A DNA stretch of 64,000 nucleotides from Opitutaceae bacterium BACL24 MAG-120322-bin51 (GTDB lineage Bacteria; Verrucomicrobiota; Verrucomicrobiia; Opitutales; Coraliomargaritaceae). Numbering within the stretch: the stretch's first letter is position 1; every line of letters begins with the position of its first letter. The translations under genes were made by a program, and so were the position numbers. Of this stretch, positions 31,263 to 40,060 are shown in pieces. The stretch is from positions 1 through 64,000 of the forward strand of contig CAJJBN010000019.1 in NCBI GenBank assembly GCA_905182435.1, written 5' to 3'. The notes under the pieces were generated by a model, which saw nothing but the letters and a program-made list of their open reading frames with translations, was not told the DNA's origin and searched no databases.

Positions 31263-31463
31263 ATGAAACATTATTTAGCTACTTTGCTCGCTGTTTTCTC
31301 TGTCGTTACAACTGCCAGTGCCCATACCACAGGCCACGCGACTGAAAGCGCGCAAACAGCCCAACATATACTCACATCACCCGATCATCTCTTAATGCTC
31401 GGCTCAATTTTAGTCGTGGCTGGCGCATTTGGATATAAGCGGCTGCAAGCTCGCAAAATTTAA
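31263..31463 (+). CDS. Small exported or membrane protein of unknown function
   Basis: 66 residues: signal peptide MKHYLATLLAVFSVVTTASA, a His/Thr-rich mature start (HTTGHATESAQTAQH), and one C-terminal hydrophobic helix LLMLGSILVVAGAFGYK before a basic end. A periplasmic loop with a C-terminal anchor is the simplest reading. The histidines might bind metal. No family recognised. Confidence 0.5.
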   Translation: MKHYLATLLAVFSVVTTASAHTTGHATESAQTAQHILTSPDHLLMLGSILVVAGAFGYKRLQARKI

Positions 31464-31572
31464 ACGAGCTGCAAGCGCATCAAATTGACCTCGAAATGAT
31501 GTAATAATAATTTCGACCCGGTGAAATTCAAAGTTCGACGTTCGGCCTTCGATGCTCGATGTTCACTTGATC

Positions 31573-31866
31573 ATGGAAGAAAGCACATCACTCACTAGCG
31601 CCGAAAAGAAAGAACTCCGCGGCATTGGCCAACGACTCAAGCCGCATCTCCACATTGGCAAACAGGGCCTCAGCTTGACTGTTTCGAATGAAATCGAAAC
31701 CGCGCTGGCGAAAAACGGCCTGATCAAGATCCGTTTTGAAGCAGATCGCGCTAAGATCAAAGAATACTGCGAAGACATTGCCAAGACACGCAGCTGTGAG
31801 CATATCGGTGGCGTTGGTAAGACCAGCATCTTTTTCCGTGAAATGGCTGAAGAAGTCAGTCAGTAG
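31573..31866 (+). CDS. yhbY: YhbY/CRM-domain RNA-binding protein
   Basis: 97 residues from ATG 31573; an in-frame ATG at 31552 adds seven atypical residues. CRM hallmarks: LTSAEKKELRGIGQRLKPHL, the HIGKQGLS loop (GxxG), VSNEIETALAKNGLIKIRFE and CEHIGGVGKTSIFFRE. The family associates with 50S precursors during ribosome assembly. The leader just upstream shows an odd near-repeat of TTCGAYGTTCG-type units. A terminator follows. Confidence 0.92.
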   Translation: MEESTSLTSAEKKELRGIGQRLKPHLHIGKQGLSLTVSNEIETALAKNGLIKIRFEADRAKIKEYCEDIAKTRSCEHIGGVGKTSIFFREMAEEVSQ

Positions 31867-31903
31867 TTATACTGAATCACCTTGGGGCTTCCTCTTTCCC
31901 GAT

Positions 31904-31934
31904 GACGGCATGCCAAAAGGCCTGCCGTCTTTTT
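31904..31934 (+). terminator. Terminator of yhbY
   Basis: GACGGCATGCC, AAAA, GGCCTGCCGTC, then TTTTT. Confidence 0.8.
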
Positions 31935-32033
31935 ATGTCACGATAGCAAGTAGTACGCAAGCGCCACAACTGGACCGATACAACTGGCACCCTGTACACC
32001 CACTGACTAGACGACAGCTAGTGATACACCAGA

Positions 32034-32444
32034 TTACCCCCAAAATAAGATAAAAGGGATCGAAATTACTAGGCTAATCGCTGCTATTATCGCACAGAAA
32101 GTTACCTGCACTAAGAATCCCATTACAGAACCAATCGGCTTTTTACGCTTGGTGTTCATCCAGCGGCCAAAAAGTAATATACCCACCACAAAAAGGATGC
32201 ACCACTCCAAGAGGCGACCATTTACCCCAGCGATCAAAACTTGTGAAGCCAACACACTTTCACATAGAAAATCCACAGTAAGGTGAACAAAGAATAAGAC
32301 AAATAGGAGTGAGTAAGCTTTCCAATAGCGCAGATTCCTGCGGCAAACCAACCGATAGGCCCACTGCAAGACCACTGAGACGATCAGCAGCACAGTCGCT
32401 ACTGCTGAAAACTCGACATACCAAGGAAGATTAATATTTAACAT
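32034..32444 (-). CDS. Four-helix integral membrane protein of unknown function
   Basis: 136 residues with hydrophobic stretches at about 10-30 (AVATVLLIVSVVLQWAYRLV), 45-65, 82-100 and 112-134, joined by short basic loops (CRRNLRYWK, NTKRKKPIG). AT-rich flanks. No family recognised; a small sensor or transporter-like protein would be a guess. Confidence 0.55.
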   Translation of the reverse strand: MLNINLPWYVEFSAVATVLLIVSVVLQWAYRLVCRRNLRYWKAYSLLFVLFFVHLTVDFLCESVLASQVLIAGVNGRLLEWCILFVVGILLFGRWMNTKRKKPIGSVMGFLVQVTFCAIIAAISLVISIPFILFWG

Positions 32445-32581
32445 AATTTAATAATGAGATTAAATAATTCATTACAGATTTAATTATATACAAATCTAAA
32501 AATAGTTAACCAAGTCGTTTCACTTTTTTTTAACAGCTACTTTCACTTGCGGTAGCCCCTGCCGTGACCCAACATATCAGA

Positions 32582-33565
32582 ATGTCTGATTATAAAACCG
32601 TCCAGGAGCTCAAGGAGATCGACGTCAACATTGCCGCGCTCTTCCGTAGCATTCTGATTCTCCGCCGTAAGACGACCAAGACCGCCAAGAACGGCAACCC
32701 CTTCCTCAGTGTTGAGCTGGGCGATGGCAGTGGTAGTTTCAATGCCAACTGCTTTGGCGATTCCGATGTATTCAAAGCACTCGATCCGGTCGCGGAAGGC
32801 TCAATCGTCCGCCTCGCTGGTAAGACTGAATATTATATGGAGCGCTTCTCGCCCAAACTACAAGCAGCCGAAGTCATCGAGGCCGAAGAGGCCGAAGCCG
32901 AGGGCATGATGGCGAACTTAGTGGAAACGCCGCCAGAATCCGAAGAGGAACTGTGGGCGCACATTTTAGAGGGTGTTGAAGCGATCGAACACGCTAAACT
33001 CAAAGAAACCGTGCAACGCGTGTTGGATGACATGGGCGAACGCTTCCGTAAATGCCCCGCCGCCGTCAGCATGCACCATGCGTATTTTAACGGCCTACTG
33101 GAGCACACCACCCACATGCTGCGCGCCTGCCGCGCACTACTGCCGCTCTACCCTGAAGTCGACGCCGACCTCGCAATTGCTGGAATCATCCTGCACGACA
33201 TGGGCAAACTTGAAGAATACGAAGGTGAGTTTGCTGCCAAAGTGAGCCGTATCGGTATTTTACAAGGTCACGTTGTAATCGGGTTCCGGATCGCCCGCAA
33301 AGCGGCCATTCAGTCCAAGCTCAACGCTGACCTCACCGAGCGCCTCGAACACATCATTCTCAGCCATCAGGGGGAGAAAGAATGGGGTGCTGCAGCGATG
33401 GCTGCGACACCAGAAGCAGTCTTCGTCTCAATGATCGATAATCTCGACGCCAAGATGGGCATGGTGCAACGCGTGCTGCGTAATACACCAAAAGGTGAAG
33501 CCTTCTCCGACCGACTGATGGGCCTACAAACCCGCGTATTGGTAACGCCACCAGATAAGAGCTAG
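32582..33565 (+). CDS. YhaM-like 3'-5' exoribonuclease (OB-fold plus HD domain)
   Basis: 327 residues from ATG 32582 (GTG at 32564 is an alternative). An N-terminal OB-fold (LELGDGSG-type strand: LSVELGDGSGSFNANCFGDS) precedes an HD phosphohydrolase domain with HHAYFNGLLEHTTHMLRACR and IAGIILHDMGKLEEYEGE, and later HIILSHQGEKEWGAA. This is the YhaM/CbfI architecture, exonucleases that act on RNA and ssDNA ends. Confidence 0.88.
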   Translation: MSDYKTVQELKEIDVNIAALFRSILILRRKTTKTAKNGNPFLSVELGDGSGSFNANCFGDSDVFKALDPVAEGSIVRLAGKTEYYMERFSPKLQAAEVIEAEEAEAEGMMANLVETPPESEEELWAHILEGVEAIEHAKLKETVQRVLDDMGERFRKCPAAVSMHHAYFNGLLEHTTHMLRACRALLPLYPEVDADLAIAGIILHDMGKLEEYEGEFAAKVSRIGILQGHVVIGFRIARKAAIQSKLNADLTERLEHIILSHQGEKEWGAAAMAATPEAVFVSMIDNLDAKMGMVQRVLRNTPKGEAFSDRLMGLQTRVLVTPPDKS

Positions 33566-33692
33566 TGCCGTTAAAGACTGGTGGTGTAGAACGCGGTTCT
33601 TTGCGAAGCAAAGGCCGTGTTGATTCTCACGCCAATTCAAACGCGCCCTCTGCGAGAGGCACGTCCTACAACACTAGGCAGCTGCCAACCGA

Positions 33693-34505
33693 CTAGCGCT
33701 GGCAGCTCGGGCAGTAAAAACTATTTCGCTGCCCAATTGTTACAGAGCGGATTAGCGTGCCACAGGTCTGGCAAGGCTCACCCACCTTGCCATAGACCTT
33801 CAGCTGCATCTTGAAATAGCCAGGCTTGCCATCGGCACCAAGGAAATCACGTAGCGTCGTACCGCCCTGCTCGATCGCGTGAGCCAACACAGTTTTGATG
33901 TGGCCACCCAACGCCAAATAGCGCGCACGACTGACTTTACCGGCAGCTCGGCGCGGATCAATGCCCGCCATGAACAGCGCTTCGTTGGCGTAAATATTAC
34001 CCACACCGACCACCACGGCATTGGTCATAATGAAATTCTTCACCGCCACTGTGCGCCCACGCGACCGCTTAAACAAGCGCTCACCATCAAACGCATCCGA
34101 CAATGGCTCAGGGCCCATCCCTTGTAGTAACTTCAGCGGCTCTTCAGCAGCTCCCTGCCAAAGGCATGCACCGAAACGACGCGGATCATTCAGCCGCAGG
34201 CAATACCCACTCTCCAACACGATATCCAAATGATCATGTTTTAAGACGGGTTTATCAACTGGTTGCACCGTTAGACTCCCTGACATGCCCAAATGCAACA
34301 CGATCGTGCCGCGCGCCGTATCGAGCAATAGGTACTTCGCCCTACGACGCACTGCGATCACAGGCTGACCAACGGCAAGCTGAACCGTATCAGGAATCGG
34401 CCAGCGTAACTGCGGGTGACGGACGATAATCGAGGAAATTCGGCGGCCCTCGACATGTGGGGCAATCCCACGACGCGTGGTCTCAACTTCGGGTAATTCT
34501 GGCAT
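33693..34505 (-). CDS. mutM: Formamidopyrimidine-DNA glycosylase (Fpg)
   Basis: 270 residues from the second Met, giving the required catalytic N-terminus [13 protein letters not shown] (Pro1 and Glu2 after Met removal). The beta-delta lyase Lys is in [10 protein letters not shown], the H2TH block in [19 protein letters not shown], and the C-terminal zinc finger is CQTCGTLI...YCPSCQR. It removes 8-oxoguanine. A GC-rich hairpin (CTGCCA/TGGCAG) lies just past its stop. Confidence 0.96.
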   Translation of the reverse strand: MPELPEVETTRRGIAPHVEGRRISSIIVRHPQLRWPIPDTVQLAVGQPVIAVRRRAKYLLLDTARGTIVLHLGMSGSLTVQPVDKPVLKHDHLDIVLESGYCLRLNDPRRFGACLWQGAAEEPLKLLQGMGPEPLSDAFDGERLFKRSRGRTVAVKNFIMTNAVVVGVGNIYANEALFMAGIDPRRAAGKVSRARYLALGGHIKTVLAHAIEQGGTTLRDFLGADGKPGYFKMQLKVYGKVGEPCQTCGTLIRSVTIGQRNSFYCPSCQR

Positions 34506-34681
34506 CAATCCAGTCTACGCCTTGAATGCTGATAAAAACAAACTAAGATAGTATATTTGGTCACTATCTAATTAAAACGATGACGAAATACGAACGTCGT
34601 CCCCGTCACGGTAAAAGAAGGCTTCAATCTCTTCGGCGGCGACTTCTAGGCGCCTGCTTAACCCAGCCAAGCGCTGCTCAC

Positions 34682-34725
34682 AAAAAAGCCTGACCGCACA
34701 TTCGCGATCAGGCTTTTTTATAAAC
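34682..34725. terminator. Terminator of lysS, bidirectional
   Basis: AAAAAAGCCTGACCG, short loop, CGATCAGGCTTTTTT; follows lysS on the minus strand. Confidence 0.85.
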
Positions 34726-34742
34726 TGAACTCAGGGTCGAAA

Positions 34743-36233
34743 CTACTCAGCGCTCTTCAGTGGCTTCAAGCTGGGGAAGAGAATCGTGTCGCGAATACTT
34801 TCGGCACCAGTGAGCAAAATGATCAGGCGGTCGATACCGAGGCCCATGCCACCGGCTGGCGGCATGCCGTGTTCGAGGGCGTTGAGGAAGTCGGTGTCCA
34901 TATCCTGCACTTCTTCGCCAACCTGCGCAGCAAACATTTTGCGCTGAATGATCGGGTCATTCTGCTCGGAGTATGCAGGGGCGATTTCCTGACCGTTGAT
35001 GCACAGCTCAAACACATCGATCGTGCTATCGTCATCGACAGTGATCTTCGCCAGCGGGCACAGCTCCTTAGGAATATGCGTCACGAAGGTCGGCTGAATC
35101 AAGGTCGGCTCGATCAGTTTCTCGAAGACGTTGTTGGTGATCTCGTAATCTTCGAGCTCACCATCGACTTCGATGCTCATGGCGCGCGCTTTTGCGAGCT
35201 TCTCGTCGCGGCTATGGCTGAACCACTCGGTATCGCCAGTCGCTTCGATGATCAAATCCTTATACTTCGCTTCACGCCATTCACCATCGAGATTGATGAT
35301 GCTGCCGTCAGGCCGAGCGATTTCAAGCGAACCAATCACAGTCTTGGCGACGTGCTGAATCAAGCCCTGCGTCAGCTCCATCATACCGCGGAAGTCGGTG
35401 TATGCCTGATAGAGCTCCAACATAGTGAACTCCGGATTGTGACGACGCGACAGGCCTTCATTACGAAAAACGCGACCGATCTCAAATACCCGATCCTCCC
35501 CGGCAACAAGCATACGCTTCAGATAAAGCTCCAGCGCAATTCGCATGTAGAACTGGCAATCCAACGCGTTGGAATGGGTGACGAACGGTCGCGCCGCCGC
35601 ACCGCCAGCGACGCTCTGTAGCATCGGTGTTTCGACTTCGGTAAAGTTGCGGTCCCACAGATACTTGCGCATCTCTTGGATGATCTTGGCACGATGGCGG
35701 AAGCGTTGGCGCGACTCTTGATTCACAATCAAGTCGAGGTAGCGCTGACGATAGATCTTGTCGTCATCTGTGAGGCCCGCCCACTTTTCAGGAAGCGGAC
35801 GTAGTGCCTTAGTCACCAAAGTGTAGCTCGCCGCACGCACGGTGATCTCACCAGTCTTGGTTTTGAAGAGCTTGCCCGTGACACCGATGATGTCGCCGAG
35901 ATCGAGCTTCTTAAAGTATGTATTGTATTCGCCTTCGGCTAGCTCGTCGCGAGTGACGTAGCATTGGATCGGACCATCGCTATCCTGGATCTTAATGAAG
36001 CTCGCCTTGCCCATCACTCGGAAAACGGTGATGCGACCAGCGATAGACACCTCGTCCTGCTCTTCGTCGGCGGCGTCTTCTTTATAAAGTTTAATAGCCT
36101 CACCGGATGTATGCGTCTGCGCGCAATTTGCCTGGAAGGGATTACGCCCTTCCTTGCAAAGATTCTCGAGCTTTTGGAGGCGGACTGCATAGAGATCATG
36201 CGAATTGTCCTGGTTGGCTGTCTTATCGGTCAT
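34743..36233 (-). CDS. lysS: Lysyl-tRNA synthetase, class II
   Basis: 496 residues from ATG 36233 (MTDKTANQDNSHDLYAVRLQ); the longer frame adds an improbable Cys-rich start. An N-terminal OB-fold (VSIAGRITVFRVMGKASFIK) precedes the class II core: motif 2 FRNEGLSRRHNPEFTMLELY and motif 3 GGMGLGIDRLIILLT. FTEVETPMLQSVAGGAAARP is motif 1. Complete. Confidence 0.96.
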   Translation of the reverse strand: MTDKTANQDNSHDLYAVRLQKLENLCKEGRNPFQANCAQTHTSGEAIKLYKEDAADEEQDEVSIAGRITVFRVMGKASFIKIQDSDGPIQCYVTRDELAEGEYNTYFKKLDLGDIIGVTGKLFKTKTGEITVRAASYTLVTKALRPLPEKWAGLTDDDKIYRQRYLDLIVNQESRQRFRHRAKIIQEMRKYLWDRNFTEVETPMLQSVAGGAAARPFVTHSNALDCQFYMRIALELYLKRMLVAGEDRVFEIGRVFRNEGLSRRHNPEFTMLELYQAYTDFRGMMELTQGLIQHVAKTVIGSLEIARPDGSIINLDGEWREAKYKDLIIEATGDTEWFSHSRDEKLAKARAMSIEVDGELEDYEITNNVFEKLIEPTLIQPTFVTHIPKELCPLAKITVDDDSTIDVFELCINGQEIAPAYSEQNDPIIQRKMFAAQVGEEVQDMDTDFLNALEHGMPPAGGMGLGIDRLIILLTGAESIRDTILFPSLKPLKSAE

Positions 36234-36337
36234 AACGAAAGCAGGCGAAAATGTGTCAGCACCTAGAAATGGCAAATGTAAATTACCCTTCCCTCGACAG
36301 ACGCAGCAACCGACTGAAATACAGACCACCCTTGCAA

Positions 36338-36355
36338 TATGCTCATATGAGCATA
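36338..36355. promoter_or_regulatory. Operator palindrome of the Xre-RES locus
   Basis: Perfect 18-base palindrome centred in TATGCTCATATGAGCATA, 13 bases before the antitoxin ATG. Likely the autoregulatory site of the Xre antitoxin. Confidence 0.6.
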
Positions 36356-36368
36356 ATAATAAGCTCTA

Positions 36369-36718
36369 ATGACACTAAAGAAAGATGCCGATAAAGTGGC
36401 AGAACCAACTGCTGTGTATGCCGCCGCAAGTAGTCATGCCGGCGAGACGGTCGAACGCATCCGCGCAGGCCTACCGATGGTAGAGTTTATTGAGCTCCAA
36501 GAATTGCTTGGCCTCGGTGCCGAAGAACTGGCGCCACGCAGCATGCGGGCGACGCATGGTTGACCGAAGCCCGCTCACCCGCGCTGCAAGTGACTAGCTC
36601 GATCATCACTGAAGAGCCGAATTATGTGCTCAATCCAAAACATCCGCAGTTCGATCGTATCAAAATCGGCACCTCTAAGCCCTTTGCCTTCGATCCACGG
36701 CTAATTGGTAAAAAGTAG
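36369..36718 (+). pseudogene. Xre-RES toxin-antitoxin locus reduced by internal deletion
   Basis: The first frame (64 codons) reads GETVERIRAGLPMVEFIELQ, ELLGLGAEELAPRS: the N-terminal part of an Xre/MbcA-type antitoxin, cut before its DNA-binding turn. In an overlapping frame from about 36542 the C-terminus of a RES-domain toxin reads AGDAWLTEARSPALQVTSSI, ITEEPNYVLNPKHPQFDRIK and PFAFDPRLIGKK, ending at 36718. Most of both genes is missing. RES toxins deplete NAD+; this remnant cannot. The two pieces meet without spacer, so one deletion explains it. Confidence 0.8.
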
Positions 36719-37015
36719 TATCCTCCGTGGCGTGCGAGTTTACTAGCGCCCGCAGTGCCCCTGAGCCGAGCTTGATACTAGCCCGCGCAAGCACGGACGC
36801 CAGCAAGGGGAAAAAGTAGGACCCTCCGTGGCGTGCGAGTTGACTCGCGCCTGCAGTGCCCCTGAGCCGAGCTTGATACTTGCCCGCGCAAGCACGGACG
36901 CCACCAAGGGACAAAAGAAGCATCCTCCGTGGCGTGCGAGTTGACTCGCGCCTGCAGTGCCCCTGAGCCGGGCTTGATACTAGCCCGCGCAAGCACGGAC
37001 ACCAGCAAGGGACAT
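36719..37015. repeat. Repeat family D, three tandem copies of 101 bp
   Basis: CCTCCGTGGCGTGCGAG starts at 36722, 36823 and 36924. Each unit contains a GCGAGT-TG-ACTCGC palindrome and a GC-rich second half (AGCCCGCGCAAGCACGGAC). The array begins at the stop of the RES remnant and fills the 357-base spacer to the DUF456 gene. Confidence 0.92.
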
Positions 37016-37075
37016 TTTTCAGACATCCAGTTTTTCCGCTTTCAGTCTTTCAGCATTTGATCACCATTCCTCTAA

Positions 37076-37570
37076 ATGACTTGGATCGAATACACCGCAC
37101 TCAGCCTCACCAGTCTGATATTCCTAATCGGGCTGGCGACCTCGCTCTTGCCAGTGGTGCCCGGTAGCCTAATTGTTTGGTCAGGTATCATTATACACAA
37201 ACTTTGGATGGGCGATGCCTCGGTGGCTTGGAAAATAGTCATCACTACCGGCATCATTACTCTGATCGGACAACTCGCCGACTTCGTGCTGGGTGTCTGG
37301 GGCGCACGCAAATTCGGTGCGTCATGGAAAGGTGCGGTCGGCGCACTGCTCGGCGCTTTTGTCGGCTTGTTTCTACCCCCACCGCTGTTTTGGCTAATTG
37401 TTGGCCCCGTCATCGGTGCGATCATTGGTGAGTTACTCGCCGGGCGCAGCTTCAAGGCAGGCAGCAAGGCAGGCTTCGGCACGGTGATCGGCGGCATCGT
37501 CGCCTTCGCCTTGAAATTTGGCCTCAGCGTCTGCGTGGTTGCCATCTTCTTTCTAGCGCTTGCGCTCTAG
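37076..37570 (+). CDS. DUF456 family membrane protein
   Basis: 164 residues, almost wholly hydrophobic. The family pattern is visible: GLATSLLPVVPGSLIVWSGI, LADFVLGVWGARKFGASWKG and the glycine-rich VGALLGAFVGLFLPPPLFWL, VGPVIGAIIGELLAG. Function of DUF456 is unknown. Complete, with no convincing alternative start. Confidence 0.88.
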   Translation: MTWIEYTALSLTSLIFLIGLATSLLPVVPGSLIVWSGIIIHKLWMGDASVAWKIVITTGIITLIGQLADFVLGVWGARKFGASWKGAVGALLGAFVGLFLPPPLFWLIVGPVIGAIIGELLAGRSFKAGSKAGFGTVIGGIVAFALKFGLSVCVVAIFFLALAL

Positions 37571-37614
37571 GGTCCTTCCACTCAACACGAAAAACCGGAA
37601 TGTAGGCTGATCAA

Positions 37615-37695
37615 TGCAGGGCAACGCTCCGTCGTTGCGACAGATCCGACTACAATTGCAGACATGCTGTGGAAATGACGGAGCATTTCCCTGCA
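37615..37695. repeat. Palindromic repeat family B, single copy
   Basis: TGCAGGGCAACGCTCCGTCG and its inverted partner TGACGGAGCATTTCCCTGCA at the two ends, in the gap between convergent DUF456 and P-type ATPase genes. Confidence 0.85.
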
Positions 37696-37709
37696 AAACA
37701 TACAAACGC

Positions 37710-39953
37710 TCACGAGCCGTCCCAAGCCTTGGCGAATAACAAGCGCAGGCTGTTTAGACACACCACGACAGTGCTGCCCTCGTGTGCAAAAACGCCAACA
37801 CTCAACGGGATCCAACCAAAAATTGCGGCTGCCACCATCAGCACCACTGTACCCAGCGCAATTGCTAGATTCTGCCGTATGATCGATCGCGCACGATGAC
37901 TCAAATCAGTCGCAGCAAGATAATTCTCAATGCGATCTTTCATCAGCACCACCTCACTCTGCTCTAAGGCAGCATCACTGCCGCGCGCGCCCATGGCAAC
38001 CGAGACATAGGCAGCCGCCAAGCTAGGCGCATCATTCACACCATCACCCACCATTGCTACTTTGTATCCGCTCTTCGAATACTCAAGAATTGCAGCGACC
38101 TTACCATCTGGCGTCAGTCCAGAGCGGACTTCCTCAATCCCAATCGCCCGACCAACCGATTCCGCGGCGCCGCGGCGGTCGCCAGTCAGCATCACTGTGC
38201 GCACTCCCATCGCCTTTAGTTTTTCTAAAATAGGCTGCGACTCCGTGCGGATCTGATCTTTCAATAAAATACGGGCAATCAAATCGTCCTTTAAAATCCA
38301 GTTCTCTGAGAATTCCGGCGCAGGCTCCGGCACATCTTTAATCCATTCCGCCAACGGTCCATCTTCTAGCAGTTCTCGGCGACCCAGTACACACAGAGTC
38401 TGGCCCTGCCGCCCCTGCACGCCCTTGCCGCTCATCGCCTGAAAATCATCGATCACACGCGGATCCAATCCCTGCGCTTTCGCATATTTCTTAATCGCTC
38501 GTCCAATCGGATGTGACCCATGTGCCTCTAAAGAATAAGCGAGCTCTGCTGCTTCCCGCTCACGCCCTGGTGGGAAACTTTCCACCGAATCAACCTCCAT
38601 TTCTCCAGTGGTCAGCGTGCCAGTCTTATCCAGCGCCACCAAATCCACCTCTGCCATTTTTTCGATCGCCGCGCCGCCACGAAACAAAATACCATGCCGC
38701 GCGCCCCATGCAATCGCCGCCAAAATCGCCGACGGAATCGACAGCACCAACGCACAAGGACTCGCCACCACCAACAAAGTCATTGCCCGATAAAATGCCG
38801 AGAAACCAGCCTCGGTGTTTGAAAATGGCGCAATGCCAAAGCCGAGCCACCAGACAAAAAACATCACCGTCGTCAGCCCCAGAATACCGACGGTATAACG
38901 CGTGCCAAATTTGTCGGTAAATCGCTGACTCGGCGCCTTCAAATGCTGCGCCTCACGAATCAAACGAATCACTTTCTGCAGCGCACTTTCACCAACTGGA
39001 CGCAAGACCCGCGCATCGACCGCGCCCCAGAGGTTGATCGTGCCACTATAGACGGAGTCACCGATAAATTTCGGCACCGGGTTTGCCTCGCCCGTCAAAT
39101 TCGACTCATCCGCCGCGCTCTTACCCTTGATCACCTCTGCATCGACAGCGAATTGCGCGCCAGGCTTGACCACCAAGACATCCCCCACATTCACCGCAGA
39201 CACCGGTACTTCCCGTTCACCACCCGAAGCATCACGAAGCGTGGCCGACTTCGGTGCCGCATCAAACAGGCTATTGATTTCACGGCGTGTCCGATAGAGC
39301 GCAAAATGCTCCAACGCCCCAGAGAACGAAAACAGGAACAACAGCAGCGCGCCTTCAGCCCAAGCGCCGATCAACGCAGCACCGACCGCCACGGCCAACA
39401 TTAGAAAGTGAATATCCAGCTCACCTTTCGGCAGACCCTCTTTGGCGTCTTCGAAGGCATCCCAGCCGCCCGCAATCATCGCGCCGATATAAAAAATTAC
39501 TGGTAGCCACGCCGGGGCAGCCTCCACAGTCGAAACCATAAAACCAGAAATCCCAAGCACCGCGCAACCACCAGCCAACAGCCCAAGCACCCGCCATTCC
39601 TCGCCCGTCTCTGCTTGGTCTTCAATTGCATCTGGCCAGTTTAACTCACGCCAATGCCACAGCGTCGGCGCGGTCAAACAAGTCGGCTTTTGCAAACGAA
39701 TGCCACCGCTCTGTTCGGTTTCAATCGATACGCCCACCGCCGCAGATGCCTGTGAATTTGACTCAATCAAGCGAATCGTCTCAGCGAGACTCGCCTGCAA
39801 TGCCTCCAGATCCACTGGCCCCAGCGTCGCGATCTCGACCTTTCGATGCTCTGAATCCACTCGAAGTGCTTCCACCGAAGTGTTCGCTTGTAAAAAGCGA
39901 GCAAGACCCGCCGCCCAATCCTCTGCATTTATACGCTCTATTTCTGAAGCCAT
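37710..39953 (-). CDS. P1B-4-type heavy-metal-exporting P-type ATPase
   Basis: 747 residues. Membrane metal motif is SPC (VVASPCALVLSIPSAIL), not CPC, with late HEGSTVVVCLNSLRLLF: the two hallmarks of the P1B-4 group (CoaT, CtpD, PfeT/FrvA), which export Co, Fe(II) or Zn. Phosphorylation site DKTGTLTTGEME, nucleotide site HPIGRAIKKYA and hinge MVGDGVNDAPSLAAA are intact. The N-terminus has a 60-residue soluble segment but no CxxC metal-binding domain, also usual for this group. A palindrome resembling a PerR/Fur box overlaps its upstream region, which would fit an Fe(II) exporter. Confidence 0.9.
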   Translation of the reverse strand: MASEIERINAEDWAAGLARFLQANTSVEALRVDSEHRKVEIATLGPVDLEALQASLAETIRLIESNSQASAAVGVSIETEQSGGIRLQKPTCLTAPTLWHWRELNWPDAIEDQAETGEEWRVLGLLAGGCAVLGISGFMVSTVEAAPAWLPVIFYIGAMIAGGWDAFEDAKEGLPKGELDIHFLMLAVAVGAALIGAWAEGALLLFLFSFSGALEHFALYRTRREINSLFDAAPKSATLRDASGGEREVPVSAVNVGDVLVVKPGAQFAVDAEVIKGKSAADESNLTGEANPVPKFIGDSVYSGTINLWGAVDARVLRPVGESALQKVIRLIREAQHLKAPSQRFTDKFGTRYTVGILGLTTVMFFVWWLGFGIAPFSNTEAGFSAFYRAMTLLVVASPCALVLSIPSAILAAIAWGARHGILFRGGAAIEKMAEVDLVALDKTGTLTTGEMEVDSVESFPPGREREAAELAYSLEAHGSHPIGRAIKKYAKAQGLDPRVIDDFQAMSGKGVQGRQGQTLCVLGRRELLEDGPLAEWIKDVPEPAPEFSENWILKDDLIARILLKDQIRTESQPILEKLKAMGVRTVMLTGDRRGAAESVGRAIGIEEVRSGLTPDGKVAAILEYSKSGYKVAMVGDGVNDAPSLAAAYVSVAMGARGSDAALEQSEVVLMKDRIENYLAATDLSHRARSIIRQNLAIALGTVVLMVAAAIFGWIPLSVGVFAHEGSTVVVCLNSLRLLFAKAWDGS

Positions 39954-39957
39954 ACTC

Positions 39958-39978
39958 TATTTAGAATTATTCTAAATA
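39958..39978. promoter_or_regulatory. Fur/PerR-like 7-1-7 palindrome before the P-type ATPase
   Basis: Core TTAGAAT-T-ATTCTAA, extended by three matching bases each side to a perfect 21-base palindrome, 4 bases before the ATPase ATG. PerR boxes have the same 7-1-7 form (TTATAAT-N-ATTATAA). Binding by a Fur-superfamily regulator is an inference. Confidence 0.6.
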
Positions 39979-40060
39979 AGTAACTCTGCAAGCGAGAATT
40001 CGCGATTATTCATTGCCTTGCCGCGAACTCGGGAACAATGCACTTTTAGGGTGTTTAAAC

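Noticed and set aside
34568-34700. Small ORF (MTKYERRPRHGKRRLQ...) and a second frame reading VVPVTVKEG, briefly considered as a bS21-like ribosomal protein
   Set aside because: Neither frame alone matches the family and joining them would need an invented frameshift. The stretch lies mostly in the mutM-lysS spacer.
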